Shown piece after piece: positions 25,474 through 35,814 of a stretch of 64,000 nucleotides of DNA (position 1 is its first letter; every line of letters starts with the position of its first letter). The DNA is from Thermodesulfovibrio sp. 3907-1M (GTDB lineage Bacteria; Nitrospirota; Thermodesulfovibrionia; Thermodesulfovibrionales; Thermodesulfovibrionaceae), in the NCBI RefSeq assembly GCF_040450955.1, contig NZ_CP144373.1, positions 1,034,486 through 1,098,485 of the forward strand, given 5' to 3'. A program made the position numbers and the translations under genes. Under the pieces are notes generated by a model. That model searched no databases. It was not told the origin of the DNA and saw only the letters and a program-made list of their open reading frames with translations.

Positions 25474-26281
25474 TCTTACTTAGTAAAGATTCAGAATCTA
25501 AGCATTTTCTCCCTTCGCATACATCAGGAAAGCAGGCTTTGCAGCCTTCATACCAGATTATCTGAAAATTCTCACCAATTGGATGCCAAACTGAAGGACT
25601 TGTTGGACCAAAGATAACAATAGAGGGAATTCCAAGATAACTGCTTAAGTGGCTAACTCCGCTGTCAAGACCTATGTATAAATTTGCTTTAAGAAGAGTT
25701 TTCGCAATTTCCACAGGATTTTCAAGATAAACTGAGTTTTTAATCTTTTTTACAAGCTCCATTTCAGCTGGTCCAAGAAGAAAAAAAACATCAAAACCAG
25801 AGTTTTTTAGAAATCTCTCTAACTCAAAGAAAAAGATTAAATCAGGATTTTTCTTTTTTGATCCACTCCCCGGATGTATAATACAGAGGTTGTTATCTTT
25901 TTTCTTTGAATCTTGAACTTTGAAAACTCTAAAGCTGTGGGCTATTGGAAGAGTTTTTGAAAATCCTTCATTCTGAAAGCCGAGTTTTTTTAAGTAGTAA
26001 TCAACAATCCAGATTTGCTCTTCAGGAACTGGATTAATATAGATTGAATTATCACCGCTTAAAATCTCTCTGTTTTGGGAAAAGATTATCTTCAGGCCAA
26101 ACTCTTCCTTAGGCTCGTAAAATATCGCCTTTTTACAAAAACCAGCCTTTTCAGCAAGCCTGAAATACTCAGGATTTCCCCACACAGTTACTTCATAACC
26201 TTTTTTTGTAAGAATTTCAAGAACTGGATAAATAAGGATGCTGTCTCCCAATCCTCCCATGCGACAAACAAGAGCTTTCAT
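25442..26281 (-). CDS. Glycosyltransferase family 9 (heptosyltransferase-like)
   Basis: A 279-residue GT9 protein, likely adding ADP-heptose to lipopolysaccharide core at the cytoplasmic membrane face. It starts MKALVCRMGGLGDSILIYPV (GGLGDS nucleotide-loop), has IIHPGSGSKKKNP in the C-terminal domain, SGVSHLSSYLGIPSIVIFGPTSP and a Cys-rich end (CKACFPDVCEGRKC) seen in several heptosyltransferases. It is shorter than typical WaaC/F (about 320-350). ATG 26281 has no ribosome binding site and lies 6 nt after TAAAAT; only 16 bp separate it from the divergent corrinoid activator gene. Confidence 0.87.
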   Translation of the reverse strand: MKALVCRMGGLGDSILIYPVLEILTKKGYEVTVWGNPEYFRLAEKAGFCKKAIFYEPKEEFGLKIIFSQNREILSGDNSIYINPVPEEQIWIVDYYLKKLGFQNEGFSKTLPIAHSFRVFKVQDSKKKDNNLCIIHPGSGSKKKNPDLIFFFELERFLKNSGFDVFFLLGPAEMELVKKIKNSVYLENPVEIAKTLLKANLYIGLDSGVSHLSSYLGIPSIVIFGPTSPSVWHPIGENFQIIWYEGCKACFPDVCEGRKCLDSESLLSKIKALQIYQKA

Positions 26282-26300
26282 GATATAATTTTAAATCATG
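26279..26300. promoter_or_regulatory. Shared divergent start/promoter region between GT9 and the corrinoid activator
   Basis: The two ATGs face outwards within an inverted repeat CATGAT ... ATCATG. In between, TGATATAAT (26281-26289) is an extended -10 for the plus gene and TAAAAT (26292-26287 read on the minus strand, approximate) a -10 for the minus gene. With only 16 bp between starts, both mRNAs would have almost no leader. Confidence 0.45.
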
Positions 26301-28091
26301 TTTAAAGTAAGAATAAATCGTGCGGAGTCAGAGAGCAATCAAGAAACTCTTTTACAGATTTTACAGAAACAGGGTATATATGTTCCTGCATCCTGCGGAG
26401 GTAAAGGCAGCTGCGGAAGATGTAAAATTAAAGTTTTAGAAGGCAATGTCACCTCTAACTCATCTTTTGGTATATCAGAAGCTGAGAAAGCTGAAGGATT
26501 TGTTCTTGCGTGCCAGAGCTTTCCACAGAGCGATGTTTTAATTGAATTGCCTGCTCAGTTAATCACAGTCTCTGAAAGAATAGCTCTTGCAAAAGCAGAA
26601 CTTATTGAAAATATTTTTAAGAGTCAGCCATCTCTTTTTAGTCCCCTTGTGGGAAAACTTCATTTAAAAGTAGAGCCCCAGGAGGCTCTGGCGGATTTTG
26701 AAAATTTAAAGATTGCAGCTCATAGAAGTCTATCAATATCAAGAAAGCTTGCTTCAATGCTTCCTGATTTTTTAAGACAAAATCAATGGAATATAACCTT
26801 AGCATTATCAGAGGATGAGATTATTGATTTTCCTTCAAAAAAACTCTATGGAATAGCCATTGATATAGGAACCACAACTGTGGCAATGGCGCTGATTGAT
26901 CTGGAAAAAGGTAAAATTCTGGATGTTGCAACCTGTTACAACTCTCAGATTAATTATGGAGATGATGTAATTACGAGAATTGTTTTTTCAGAGGAAAATC
27001 CTTATGGACTTAATGTTTTAAGAAAATGCATTGTTGATGATATTAATGCTCTTATAAATATAGTTTCAGTAAGACGCAGGGAAGGTAAAATTTACTGTGT
27101 TGTTGTGTCTGGCAACACTACAATGTGTCATCTTTTCTGGGGAATTAATCCAGAATATATAAGACAGGAGCCTTACGCTCCTGTTTTAAGTCACTATCCA
27201 GTATGGAGGGCTTCTGAGGCAAAGCTTTTACTGGATGACCAAATTCCTGTTTACACTGTCCCATCTGTTGCTGGTTATGTGGGAGGAGACATTGTTGCAG
27301 GAGTTCTGGCATCTGGACTTTACAAAAGTGAAGAGCTCTCATTATTCATTGACATAGGAACAAATGGTGAGATTGTTATAGGAAACAGAGATTTTCTTGT
27401 GACTGCATCAACCTCTGCAGGACCATGCTTTGAAGGAAGTGGAATAAGCTGTGGAATGAGAGCAACTGATGGAGCTGTGGAGTCTTTTAAATACCATAGA
27501 GAAACTGATAGTTTTGAGATTAAAGTTATAGGCAATGTAAAACCACAAGGAATATGCGGAAGTGGAATGATAGATATTATCTCCGAGCTTTTCAGTAATG
27601 GAGTTATTGACCAGAAAGGCAAACTTCTTCCTGATAGATCCAAACACATTGACTTCAGTCAGCTATCATCCGATGATTCAAGATTTATTATTACATCTGA
27701 CTGTTACATAACTCAATCAGACATTGACAACATTATCAGGGCAAAGGCTGCTATCTATGCGGGCATCTCAACACTTCTTGAAGAAATGGGAATAAAGGAA
27801 AAAGAATTAAAGAAGGTATACATAGCAGGAGGATTTGGAGAGTTTCTTGATGTAAAAAAAGCTATAAAAATCGGAATGCTCCCCAATCTTGCAGGGGAAA
27901 GATTTATTTTCTTAGGTAACACATCCTTAACAGGCGCTGTTTTATGTCTGTTAAGCAAAGAGTTGTGGAAGGAGACTAATGAAATTGCTCAAAAAATGAC
28001 ATACATTGATCTTTCCCGCTCTAAAAAATTCATGGATGAGTATGTTTCTGCACTCTTTTTACCCCATACTGATTGGGAAAGATTTAAATAG
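26298..28091 (+). CDS. Corrinoid activation/regeneration protein (RACo-like; 2Fe-2S ferredoxin plus ASKHA domain)
   Basis: A 597-residue protein. Residues 1-90 form a 2Fe-2S ferredoxin domain with CGGKGSCGRC (Cys-x5-Cys-x2-Cys) and a fourth Cys in VLACQSFP. A linker domain and a middle domain follow, then an ATPase of the ASKHA fold (DUF4445) with IDIGTTTVAMALIDL and a second phosphate loop LFIDIGTNGEIVIG, and CGMRATDGA near residue 395. RACo/RamA-type proteins use ATP to reduce inactive Co(II) corrinoid proteins of methyl-transfer pathways. No corrinoid protein or methyltransferase gene is adjacent, so the partner is unknown. Start context as for the divergent promoter. Confidence 0.9.
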   Translation: MFKVRINRAESESNQETLLQILQKQGIYVPASCGGKGSCGRCKIKVLEGNVTSNSSFGISEAEKAEGFVLACQSFPQSDVLIELPAQLITVSERIALAKAELIENIFKSQPSLFSPLVGKLHLKVEPQEALADFENLKIAAHRSLSISRKLASMLPDFLRQNQWNITLALSEDEIIDFPSKKLYGIAIDIGTTTVAMALIDLEKGKILDVATCYNSQINYGDDVITRIVFSEENPYGLNVLRKCIVDDINALINIVSVRRREGKIYCVVVSGNTTMCHLFWGINPEYIRQEPYAPVLSHYPVWRASEAKLLLDDQIPVYTVPSVAGYVGGDIVAGVLASGLYKSEELSLFIDIGTNGEIVIGNRDFLVTASTSAGPCFEGSGISCGMRATDGAVESFKYHRETDSFEIKVIGNVKPQGICGSGMIDIISELFSNGVIDQKGKLLPDRSKHIDFSQLSSDDSRFIITSDCYITQSDIDNIIRAKAAIYAGISTLLEEMGIKEKELKKVYIAGGFGEFLDVKKAIKIGMLPNLAGERFIFLGNTSLTGAVLCLLSKELWKETNEIAQKMTYIDLSRSKKFMDEYVSALFLPHTDWERFK

Positions 28092-28120
28092 TTAAGTTAA
28101 AATAAAGTCTGGAGGATAAA

Positions 28121-29584
28121 ATGAAAGTTTTTAACACTCTTACTGGAAGACTTGAGGAGTTTGAGCCTATTAATAACAGAAAAGTAGGCATCTATGCCTG
28201 TGGAGTTACTGTTTATGACCTCTGTCACATTGGTCATGCAAGAAGTGCTGTTGTTTTTGATGTAATTGTGAGATATCTCAGATACCTTGGGTATGATGTA
28301 AAGTTCGTGAGAAACTTTACTGACATTGATGACAAAATCATAAACAGAGCCAATAAAGAAGGTGTAAGCTGGAAAGAGATTGCAGAAAAATATACTGAAG
28401 AATACTACAAAGACATGGATCGCTTAGGAATAGCAAGGGCGGATATTGAACCAAAGGCAACAGAACATATAAAGGAGATGATAGAGATAATTCAAAAGCT
28501 AATTGAAAAGGGTTATGCCTATCAAGTAGATGAAGGTGATGCAAAGAGTGTCTATTTTTCCGTTGAGAGATTTCCTTCCTATGGAAAACTCTCAAAGAAA
28601 AAGATTGACGAGCTCATGAGCGGTGCCAGAGTGGAGGTTGATGAAAGAAAAAAGAGCCCCCTTGACTTTGCCTTATGGAAGGCATCAAAACCTGGAGAAC
28701 CCTGGTGGGACTCGCCCTGGGGTAAAGGCAGACCTGGCTGGCACATTGAGTGCTCTGCCATGTCAATAAAGTATCTCGGTGAAACCCTTGATATTCACGG
28801 TGGTGGTGTGGATTTAATATTCCCTCACCATGAAAATGAAATTGCCCAATCTGAGGCATTTACAGGAAAAACATTTGCCAAATACTGGATTCACAATGGC
28901 TTTGTAACGATGAATAAAGAAAAGATGTCAAAATCACTTGGAAATGTTCTCAATATCAGGGATTTGCTTGAAATCTATGACGCGGAAGCTTTAAGGCTTT
29001 TTCTTCTCTCAAGTCATTACCGCAGTCCCATAGAGTTTGCCCATGAATATGTAAAAGAGGCTGAAGCAACCCTTGATAGAGTTTACAGCACAATGATGAG
29101 AATTGAAGATTTGATAGCTTCGGATTCACCTAAGGACGAAAACAACCAGGATTTTAAAAGAATTCAATCAGAGTTTGAAAATCTTAAATCAGAGTTTGAA
29201 AAAGCAATGGATGAAGATTTCAATACCGCAAGGGCAGTGGCAGTAATATTTGAATTTATTAAAGAGCTGAATCGGTTCATGGATAAAAAACCATCCGGTA
29301 AAGAAGAAGTAAATCTGCTTTTTAATTCAAAAAAAATCATAAGAGAGCTCGGTAGTGTCCTAAATTTATTTCAAAGGGAGCCAATTCAGTGGTACAGGGA
29401 TCTGCTTAAAATTAAGAAAATTGAGATTACAGAAGATGAGATTAATAGACTCATAGAGGAGAGAACTCAGGCAAGAAAAAACAAAGACTGGCAGAGGGCT
29501 GACAGCATAAGGGAAGAACTTTTTTCAAAAGGAATTATTCTTGAAGACAAACCTGGCAAAACAATATGGAAAGTAAAAATTTAA
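28121..29584 (+). CDS. cysS: Cysteinyl-tRNA synthetase
   Basis: A 487-residue class I synthetase. HIGH motif appears as HIGHARSAVVFDV (residues 33-36 region), preceded by the zinc Cys in YACGVTVYD; the KMSKS motif is KMSKSLGNVL near residue 267. HIECSAM and HHENEIAQSEA contain further zinc ligands and conserved residues. The C-terminal helical DALR-like domain ends with LEDKPGKTIWKVK. TGGAGGAT precedes ATG 28121. It is followed by rlmB with a 1-bp overlap, a common gene order. Confidence 0.97.
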   Translation: MKVFNTLTGRLEEFEPINNRKVGIYACGVTVYDLCHIGHARSAVVFDVIVRYLRYLGYDVKFVRNFTDIDDKIINRANKEGVSWKEIAEKYTEEYYKDMDRLGIARADIEPKATEHIKEMIEIIQKLIEKGYAYQVDEGDAKSVYFSVERFPSYGKLSKKKIDELMSGARVEVDERKKSPLDFALWKASKPGEPWWDSPWGKGRPGWHIECSAMSIKYLGETLDIHGGGVDLIFPHHENEIAQSEAFTGKTFAKYWIHNGFVTMNKEKMSKSLGNVLNIRDLLEIYDAEALRLFLLSSHYRSPIEFAHEYVKEAEATLDRVYSTMMRIEDLIASDSPKDENNQDFKRIQSEFENLKSEFEKAMDEDFNTARAVAVIFEFIKELNRFMDKKPSGKEEVNLLFNSKKIIRELGSVLNLFQREPIQWYRDLLKIKKIEITEDEINRLIEERTQARKNKDWQRADSIREELFSKGIILEDKPGKTIWKVKI

Positions 29585-30309
29585 TGTATATCTATGGTGT
29601 AAATCCTGTCCTTGAGGCTTTAAAAGTTCCACAGGCTCTAAAAGAGATTTATATAGCAAAAAAAAGAGTTTCAAAGCTTAAAGAACTAATTGAGCTTGCT
29701 GAGAAAAATTTAATTTCTGTGAAAATAGTTGATGAAGCATTTATTGAGAGAATTTCACAGGGGGTACACCAGGGAGTAGTTGCAAAGATAAAACCAAAGA
29801 AAACAATAACGCTTGATGAGGCTTTAAATATTCCATTACATAAAAATGAGCCTGCCTTTTTCTTGATTATTGATTTAATTGAAGATCCCCAGAATTTTGG
29901 AACTATCTCAAGAGTTGCCGATGCAGCAGGCGTTCACGCAATAATTTATCAGCAAAGACGCTCTGCTGGATTGGTTCCCTCTGCATGGAAAGCCTCAGCC
30001 GGAGCTCTCTGGCATGTCAATCTTGTGGAAATCAACAACATTAAATATGCGATAAGGGCTTTAAAGGAGCATAACATTAAAATCTACGGTGCTGAGGCAA
30101 AGGCAGAAAAGCTTTATTGGAAGAGCGATTTTACTCAGCCAATGGCTTTAGTGGTGGGTTCTGAAGGAAAAGGAATAAGACAGACAGTGCTTTCTCTGTG
30201 TGACGAAGTGTTAAAAATTCCAATGAAAGGTAAGATAAATTCATTAAATGTTTCTGTTGCAGTAGGCTTATTTGCTTTTGAGGTTCTAAAACAGAGAGAA
30301 ACTTTATGA
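29584..30309 (+). CDS. rlmB: 23S rRNA 2'-O-ribose methyltransferase (RlmB/TrmH family)
   Basis: A 241-residue SPOUT-class methyltransferase. An N-terminal substrate-binding domain ([13 protein letters not shown]) precedes the trefoil-knot domain with motif 1 [20 protein letters not shown], motif 2 [12 protein letters not shown] and motif 3 [22 protein letters not shown]. RlmB methylates G2251 of 23S rRNA; a tRNA target (TrmH) is possible but less likely. ATG 29584 is chosen (TAATG overlap with cysS) over the upstream ATG 29566, which has no ribosome binding site and adds six non-conserved residues. It overlaps copA by 4 bp. Confidence 0.92.
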   Translation: MYIYGVNPVLEALKVPQALKEIYIAKKRVSKLKELIELAEKNLISVKIVDEAFIERISQGVHQGVVAKIKPKKTITLDEALNIPLHKNEPAFFLIIDLIEDPQNFGTISRVADAAGVHAIIYQQRRSAGLVPSAWKASAGALWHVNLVEINNIKYAIRALKEHNIKIYGAEAKAEKLYWKSDFTQPMALVVGSEGKGIRQTVLSLCDEVLKIPMKGKINSLNVSVAVGLFAFEVLKQRETL

Positions 30310-32675
30310 ATAAAACAGTTGAAATACCAATCAAGGGAATGACATGCGCTGCCTGTGCTCAGGCTGTAAGCAGAGCATTAAGCAAAGTAGAAGGAGTCAT
30401 CAGCGCAGAGGTAAATCTTCTTACTGAAAAAGCAAAGATTGAAGCAACTGATAGGGTTGACATTCACAGATTAATCAGCATTGTAAGAGCAACTGGATAT
30501 GATATAGGACAGAGTAGTCTTTATTTACAGATAACAGAGCTTGACAGTGACACTGCAAGACTGATTGAAGAGAAACTGTCTCAGATTGAAGGAATGGTGG
30601 ATGTAAAAACAGATGTGGTAAGTAAAAATGCTGTTTTATCATATATTCCCACAATCGTTGATGAGGAAAAGATTTTATCCATCGTAAAATCCCTTGGCAT
30701 AAAGGCAAAAAAATATGCTGATACAGTATCCGCCTTTGAAGAAAAGAAGAAAGAGTTTGAAAGACTAAAAAGAGACTTTTTGATAAGCTTTATCTTTGCA
30801 TTGCCTGTTTTTCTTGGAAGCATGTTTCATATACCCGTTTTACGGGAGGGCTTTGTTCAGCTTGTTCTAACTACTCCTGTTCAATTCATTACTGGATGGA
30901 GATTTCACAGGCTTGCATTCACTGCCCTTAGACACGGCACAGCAAACATGAATAGCCTCGTAAGTCTTGGAACAAATGCTGCCTACTTTTATAGCCTTGC
31001 AATGTTAGTTTTCGGGCATGAGGTTGCGCATCTTTACTTTGAAACCTCTGCTGTGATAATAACTCTCATACTTTTTGGAAGAACCCTTGAAGAAAGGGCA
31101 AAAACAAAAACATCTGATGCCATTCAAAAACTCATTCAGATGCAACCAAAGACTGCACTGGTATTAAGGGATGGTAAAGAGACGGAAATACCGATTGAGG
31201 AAGTAAAGATTGGTGACCTGGTAGTGGTCAGACAATCAGAAAAAATTCCTGTTGATGGAGTTATTACGGCGGGTTCATGTTCCATAGATGAATCAATGAT
31301 AACAGGAGAGCCAATCCCGGTGGATAAAAATGCTGGAGATAAAGTAATAGGTGGCACAATAGTTCTTTCCGGGGTAATAAAAGTTGAAGCAAAGGCAGTG
31401 GGGAAAGAGTCTTTGCTCAGCCAGATAATTAAACTCATACAGGAAGCACAGACAGGGAAGCCTCCTGTTCAGAGGCTTGCAGATAAAATATCAGCAATAT
31501 TTGTTCCGGCTGTTTTATCAGTGGCAATCATAACTTTTGCATTGTGGATGATTTTTGGCAAAGATACTTCAATGGCTTTAAGTAATGCCATAGCTGTGCT
31601 TATAATTGCCTGTCCCTGCGCACTTGGACTTGCAACACCAACTGCAATAATGGTTTCAACAGGTATGGCAGCATCAATGGGAATACTTATGAGAAATGTT
31701 GAAAAACTTGAAGAGGTAAACAAGATACAGATTCTATTTACCGATAAAACAGGCACACTCACTCAGGGAAAACCTGAAGTTAACAGGGTTCAATACTTTG
31801 ATATGCCTGAAAATGAAGTCTTAAGAGTTGTTGGCAGTGCTGAAAAATACTCTGAACATCCTCTTGCCAGAGCCATTTTAAGACACTGTATGAGACAAGG
31901 AGTTAATTTAGAAGAGCCAGTAGAGTTTCAGGTAGTTGCAGGTGGAGGAGTTAGTGCAAAGGTAAGGGATTCAAAGGGCATGGAAAGGAATGTTTTAATT
32001 GGAAGTGGCAAGTTAATAGAAAAGAATAAGATCCCTCTGCCAGAAACATCTCCTGATACAGCTACTACTGTTTATGCCTCAGTTGATGGTAAGGTGCAGG
32101 CAGTTTTTTATATCACTGATCCCGTAAGAGAAGAGACTCCTGAAACAATAAAGGAACTTAAAAAAATGGGCATTGAAATAGTCATTCTTACAGGAGATAA
32201 TCCACTGACAGCCCGTGCAATTTCTGAAAAGTTGGAAATAGACCATTACTTTGCAGGTTTGCTTCCAGATGAAAAGGCAAAAATCGTAAGGAAGTACAGA
32301 GTTGAAGAAAGAAAAATCGTTGGAATGATAGGAGATGGAATAAATGATGCTCCAGCTCTTGCTGAGGCAAATATAGGTATTGCAATGGGAGGCGGAACAG
32401 ATATAGCAGTACATACAGCGGATGTAACACTTATGAGAGGTGGATTAAAAGGGGTGCCATCTCTGATAAAACTGAGCAAACTCACTCTTAAAACAATCAA
32501 AGAAAACCTCTTTTGGGCATTCATTTACAATGTGATTGGCATTCCGGTAGCAGCAGGAGTCTTATATTTATTTGGCGGACCACTTCTTAATCCAATGCTT
32601 GCTTCTCTGGCAATGTCCTTAAGCTCAGTCTCGGTGGTAAGTAATTCGCTTAGATTGAGAAGGAGAAAGATTTAA
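30306..32675 (+). CDS. copA: Copper-exporting P1B-type ATPase
   Basis: A 789-residue cation pump. The first HMA metal-binding domain has GMTCAAC (Cys14, Cys17). A second HMA-like fold (about 75-140) lacks CxxC. Transmembrane CPCALG (first Cys near 436), phosphorylation [11 protein letters not shown] (Asp480), HP motif [20 protein letters not shown] and [13 protein letters not shown] are present. The YN...MxxS-like terminal helices ([24 protein letters not shown]) match Cu(+) specificity (P1B-1). It overlaps rlmB by 4 bp. No copper-sensing regulator or chaperone is adjacent. Confidence 0.95.
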   Translation: MNKTVEIPIKGMTCAACAQAVSRALSKVEGVISAEVNLLTEKAKIEATDRVDIHRLISIVRATGYDIGQSSLYLQITELDSDTARLIEEKLSQIEGMVDVKTDVVSKNAVLSYIPTIVDEEKILSIVKSLGIKAKKYADTVSAFEEKKKEFERLKRDFLISFIFALPVFLGSMFHIPVLREGFVQLVLTTPVQFITGWRFHRLAFTALRHGTANMNSLVSLGTNAAYFYSLAMLVFGHEVAHLYFETSAVIITLILFGRTLEERAKTKTSDAIQKLIQMQPKTALVLRDGKETEIPIEEVKIGDLVVVRQSEKIPVDGVITAGSCSIDESMITGEPIPVDKNAGDKVIGGTIVLSGVIKVEAKAVGKESLLSQIIKLIQEAQTGKPPVQRLADKISAIFVPAVLSVAIITFALWMIFGKDTSMALSNAIAVLIIACPCALGLATPTAIMVSTGMAASMGILMRNVEKLEEVNKIQILFTDKTGTLTQGKPEVNRVQYFDMPENEVLRVVGSAEKYSEHPLARAILRHCMRQGVNLEEPVEFQVVAGGGVSAKVRDSKGMERNVLIGSGKLIEKNKIPLPETSPDTATTVYASVDGKVQAVFYITDPVREETPETIKELKKMGIEIVILTGDNPLTARAISEKLEIDHYFAGLLPDEKAKIVRKYRVEERKIVGMIGDGINDAPALAEANIGIAMGGGTDIAVHTADVTLMRGGLKGVPSLIKLSKLTLKTIKENLFWAFIYNVIGIPVAAGVLYLFGGPLLNPMLASLAMSLSSVSVVSNSLRLRRRKI

Positions 32676-32712
32676 AATATCATTGAATAAAGAATAAAGT
32701 TAGGAGGAAAAG

Positions 32713-33486
32713 GTGGAGGAAATCATTAAAGCTGTTATTCTTGGAGTTATTCAGGGAATTACAGAGTTTTTACCTGTAAGCAGCACTGCCCATCTCGTTA
32801 TTACGCCATGGATTTTTGGATGGAAGGGTGAATTGAACTCTCTAAGCTTTGACATAGCTGTTCATGTGGGTACTTTAATCTCGCTTCTTTTCTGCTTCTG
32901 GAAAGACTGGATTGATATATTTTTCAGGGATAGGAAAATGCTTTTTTATCTCATAGTGGGAACAATTCCTGCTGGGCTGGTAGGTGTTGCTTTTCATGAT
33001 TTGATAGAGAGTTCTTTGAGAAATCCTTTAATTATTGTTTTTACCCTTGTAGCCGTAGGATTTTTAATGCTTTATGCAGAAAAAGCAGGAAAAAGGAAGC
33101 GAGACTCTGTAACACTTTCCGATGCATTGTTTATTGGTGGAGCTCAGGCAATAGCTTTGATTCCCGGAGTTTCCCGCTCAGGAATTACAATTACTGCAGG
33201 TTTATTCAGAGGCTTGAAGAGAGATTATGCTGCAAAGTTTTCCTTTTTGCTGTCAACTCCTGCAATTGCAGGTGCTGCATTCCTTGATTTTCATAAATCA
33301 TTAAAAATGGGCTACTCTCATGATTATTCCATTTTCATTGTGGCAGTTTCCTCAGCAGCAATCACAGGTATTTTAGCAATAAAGTTTTTACTTGGCTTTC
33401 TGAAAAAATATCCTCTGAATCTTTTTGTCTACTACAGATGGCTTTTAGCAGGAGTCATTTTTCTGTTATATTTTCTTAGAAGCTAA
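32713..33486 (+). CDS. uppP: Undecaprenyl-diphosphate phosphatase
   Basis: A 257-residue BacA/UppP membrane enzyme that recycles the lipid carrier for peptidoglycan and O-antigen synthesis. Catalytic signatures ITEFLPVSSTAHLVI (residues 15-29) and GVSRSGITITAGLFRG (near 155-170) are clear; eight membrane segments are expected. GTG 32713 follows TTAGGAGG. Length is typical (about 265). ftsK begins with 1 bp overlap (TAATG), so the two envelope/division genes are cotranscribed. Confidence 0.95.
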   Translation: MEEIIKAVILGVIQGITEFLPVSSTAHLVITPWIFGWKGELNSLSFDIAVHVGTLISLLFCFWKDWIDIFFRDRKMLFYLIVGTIPAGLVGVAFHDLIESSLRNPLIIVFTLVAVGFLMLYAEKAGKRKRDSVTLSDALFIGGAQAIALIPGVSRSGITITAGLFRGLKRDYAAKFSFLLSTPAIAGAAFLDFHKSLKMGYSHDYSIFIVAVSSAAITGILAIKFLLGFLKKYPLNLFVYYRWLLAGVIFLLYFLRS

Positions 33487-35552
33487 TGCGGGTTAAACCA
33501 GTATATAGAAAACCAAAGAAAAATTCTTCAGTTGTGAAAACCGAAGCAAATACAACATTTTCTCACAGTTCAGGAGCTTCAGACATACTTAAAGGAGTTT
33601 TATTCATAGCTTCTGCAGTTTATATTTTTGTCAGCCTTATTAGTTATAATTTTCTTGACCCCTCTTTATTAACCTATACAAAGTCAGGTTCTACAAACTA
33701 TGGAGGAGTAGTGGGCTCTTATTTGTCTGACTTTTTACTCAGCATATTTGGAACGGGAAGTTTTTTAATTCCTCTTTTGCTTGCTTTGTTTGGAATAAGA
33801 ATGTTCATGGGAAAAACATTTTCCATGAAGAAAATGCCTTATTTTCTGATTCTTCTTTTTTCATTATCTATTATGCTTGAACCTTTAAGAAAATTCATTG
33901 AAGTTTATAAAAAACTTCCTGAAGGATTCTCATGGATAGCTTTTCAAGGAAGTGAAAAATTTTTATCAGTTACAGGAACTTATATTTTATGGATGTCTGT
34001 TTTAATAGCCTCAGTTATTTTAATTAAACCTGAGATAATAACAAGAAAAAAGACAGAAACTGATGAAGAATCTACTGTTCAGAGGGAAATAAAGGTGCTC
34101 ACTGTATCAAAACCAGAAGAACCAGTTAAAACTTCTGTTAAAGTTTCAAAAACCACACAGGGCTTTCTTATTCCACCACTTTCTTTACTTAAGATTGAAA
34201 AAACAGAGGAAACTGTTTCAAAGGATGAAATAATAGCATCTGCCCAGAGCATTGAGGCAAGATTTGCAGAATTCGGCATTCATGGCACAATAAAAGAAGT
34301 TCATCCAGGTCCTGTTGTAACAATGTATGAGTTTGAGCCAGCAAGTGGAATAAAGCTAAGCAGGATAATTACCCTTAGTGACGAACTTGCTCTTTCCCTT
34401 AAAGCTCAAAGTATAAGAATATATCCAATTCCTGGAAGGTCAGCCATAGGCATTGAAGTTCCTAATAGGAAAAGGCAGATTGTAAGATTGGGTGAGATTA
34501 TTGCTTCGGAAAAGTTTCAGCAGTCCTCATCTTATCTAACCCTTGCTCTTGGAAAAGACATATATGGAGTCCCTGTTATAACTGACCTTGCAAGGATGCC
34601 CCATCTTCTCGTTGCTGGTGCAACTGGTTCTGGTAAAAGTGTATGCCTGAATACGATGATTTTAAGCCTTCTAATGAAGGCAACACCTCAAGATGTAAGA
34701 CTTTTACTCATTGATCCAAAACTTCTTGAGCTTTCAACCTATGAAAACATTCCCCATCTGATGTCACCTGTTATAACAGACCCTAAGGAAGCATCAGAGG
34801 CATTAAAGAAGGTTATTGTTGAAATGGAGCGTAGATACAAACTCTTTGCATCAAGGGGATTCAGAAATATAGAAAGCTTTAACAACTCAGTGTCCGTTGA
34901 TGAAAAAGTTCCTTATATTGTTGTATTCATTGATGAGTTTGCAGACCTTATGTTTACAGCACCAACAGAGGTTGAACAGGCTGTGACCCGTATTGCCCAG
35001 ATGGCAAGAGCATCAGGAATTCATCTTGTTGTGGCAACCCAGAGGCCCAGCGTGGATGTAATAACTGGCATCATAAAAGCAAACTTTCCTGCAAGAATTG
35101 CTTTTCAGGTTACATCCAGGGTTGATTCCAGAACAATACTTGATACGCAGGGCGCAGAGAAGCTTCTTGGAATGGGTGACATGCTTTTTATGGTTTCAGG
35201 TGTGAAGATAATCAGGGTTCACGGTGCCTATGTAAGTGAGGAGGAAGTAAAATCAGTGACTGAATATCTTCGCAGTCAGGGTAGTCCGGATTACTCCCTT
35301 TTTGAATCAATTCAACTTCCTCAGGATAAGAAGGATAATGGTAAAACAAATGGAGCAGAAAGGGATGAACTTTATCAGGAAGTTATTGAATACGCTCGTC
35401 AGTCTGGAGAGATTTCAATCTCTCTTATTCAGCGAAAATTCAAAATAGGCTATAATCGGGCTGCAAGAATAATGGATTTACTTGAAGAAGACGGACTTGT
35501 AGGTCCACCTCAGGGTGCTGGAAAACCGAGAAAGTTTTTAGGTAAATTTTAG
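33486..35552 (+). CDS. ftsK: DNA translocase FtsK
   Basis: A 688-residue FtsK/SpoIIIE protein. Four N-terminal membrane segments lie within about residues 35-180, followed by a short linker (no long Pro/Gln-rich region), the alpha-beta motor with Walker A GATGSGKSVCLN (near residue 378), Walker B VVFIDEFADLM, and the C-terminal gamma winged-helix domain (ISISLIQRKFKIGYNRAARIMDLLEEDG) that reads KOPS-like sites. It pumps chromosome-dimer DNA at the division septum. It overlaps uppP by 1 bp and is followed by the promoter of the 5S rRNA gene. Confidence 0.95.
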   Translation: MRVKPVYRKPKKNSSVVKTEANTTFSHSSGASDILKGVLFIASAVYIFVSLISYNFLDPSLLTYTKSGSTNYGGVVGSYLSDFLLSIFGTGSFLIPLLLALFGIRMFMGKTFSMKKMPYFLILLFSLSIMLEPLRKFIEVYKKLPEGFSWIAFQGSEKFLSVTGTYILWMSVLIASVILIKPEIITRKKTETDEESTVQREIKVLTVSKPEEPVKTSVKVSKTTQGFLIPPLSLLKIEKTEETVSKDEIIASAQSIEARFAEFGIHGTIKEVHPGPVVTMYEFEPASGIKLSRIITLSDELALSLKAQSIRIYPIPGRSAIGIEVPNRKRQIVRLGEIIASEKFQQSSSYLTLALGKDIYGVPVITDLARMPHLLVAGATGSGKSVCLNTMILSLLMKATPQDVRLLLIDPKLLELSTYENIPHLMSPVITDPKEASEALKKVIVEMERRYKLFASRGFRNIESFNNSVSVDEKVPYIVVFIDEFADLMFTAPTEVEQAVTRIAQMARASGIHLVVATQRPSVDVITGIIKANFPARIAFQVTSRVDSRTILDTQGAEKLLGMGDMLFMVSGVKIIRVHGAYVSEEEVKSVTEYLRSQGSPDYSLFESIQLPQDKKDNGKTNGAERDELYQEVIEYARQSGEISISLIQRKFKIGYNRAARIMDLLEEDGLVGPPQGAGKPRKFLGKF

Positions 35553-35553
35553 C

Positions 35554-35583
35554 TTGCATTTTTTATAAACTCTGTGCTATTAT
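35554..35583 (+). promoter_or_regulatory. Putative promoter of the isolated 5S rRNA gene
   Basis: TTGCAT (35554-35559), 18-bp spacer, TATTAT (35578-35583); the 5S gene begins 8 nt later, as expected for a transcript starting at or near the mature 5' end. It indicates that this 5S gene has its own promoter. Confidence 0.55.
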
Positions 35584-35590
35584 AAAAATT

Positions 35591-35708
<118 letters not shown>

Positions 35709-35814
35709 ATTTTTTATTTATAAATGTTCTATCCATTAAATTCCCACTTTGTGCTTCCGAACTTTTTTCTCTTTTATTTTTTATTCTGAGCCATTTACCA
35801 GTATTTCCGAGCCT

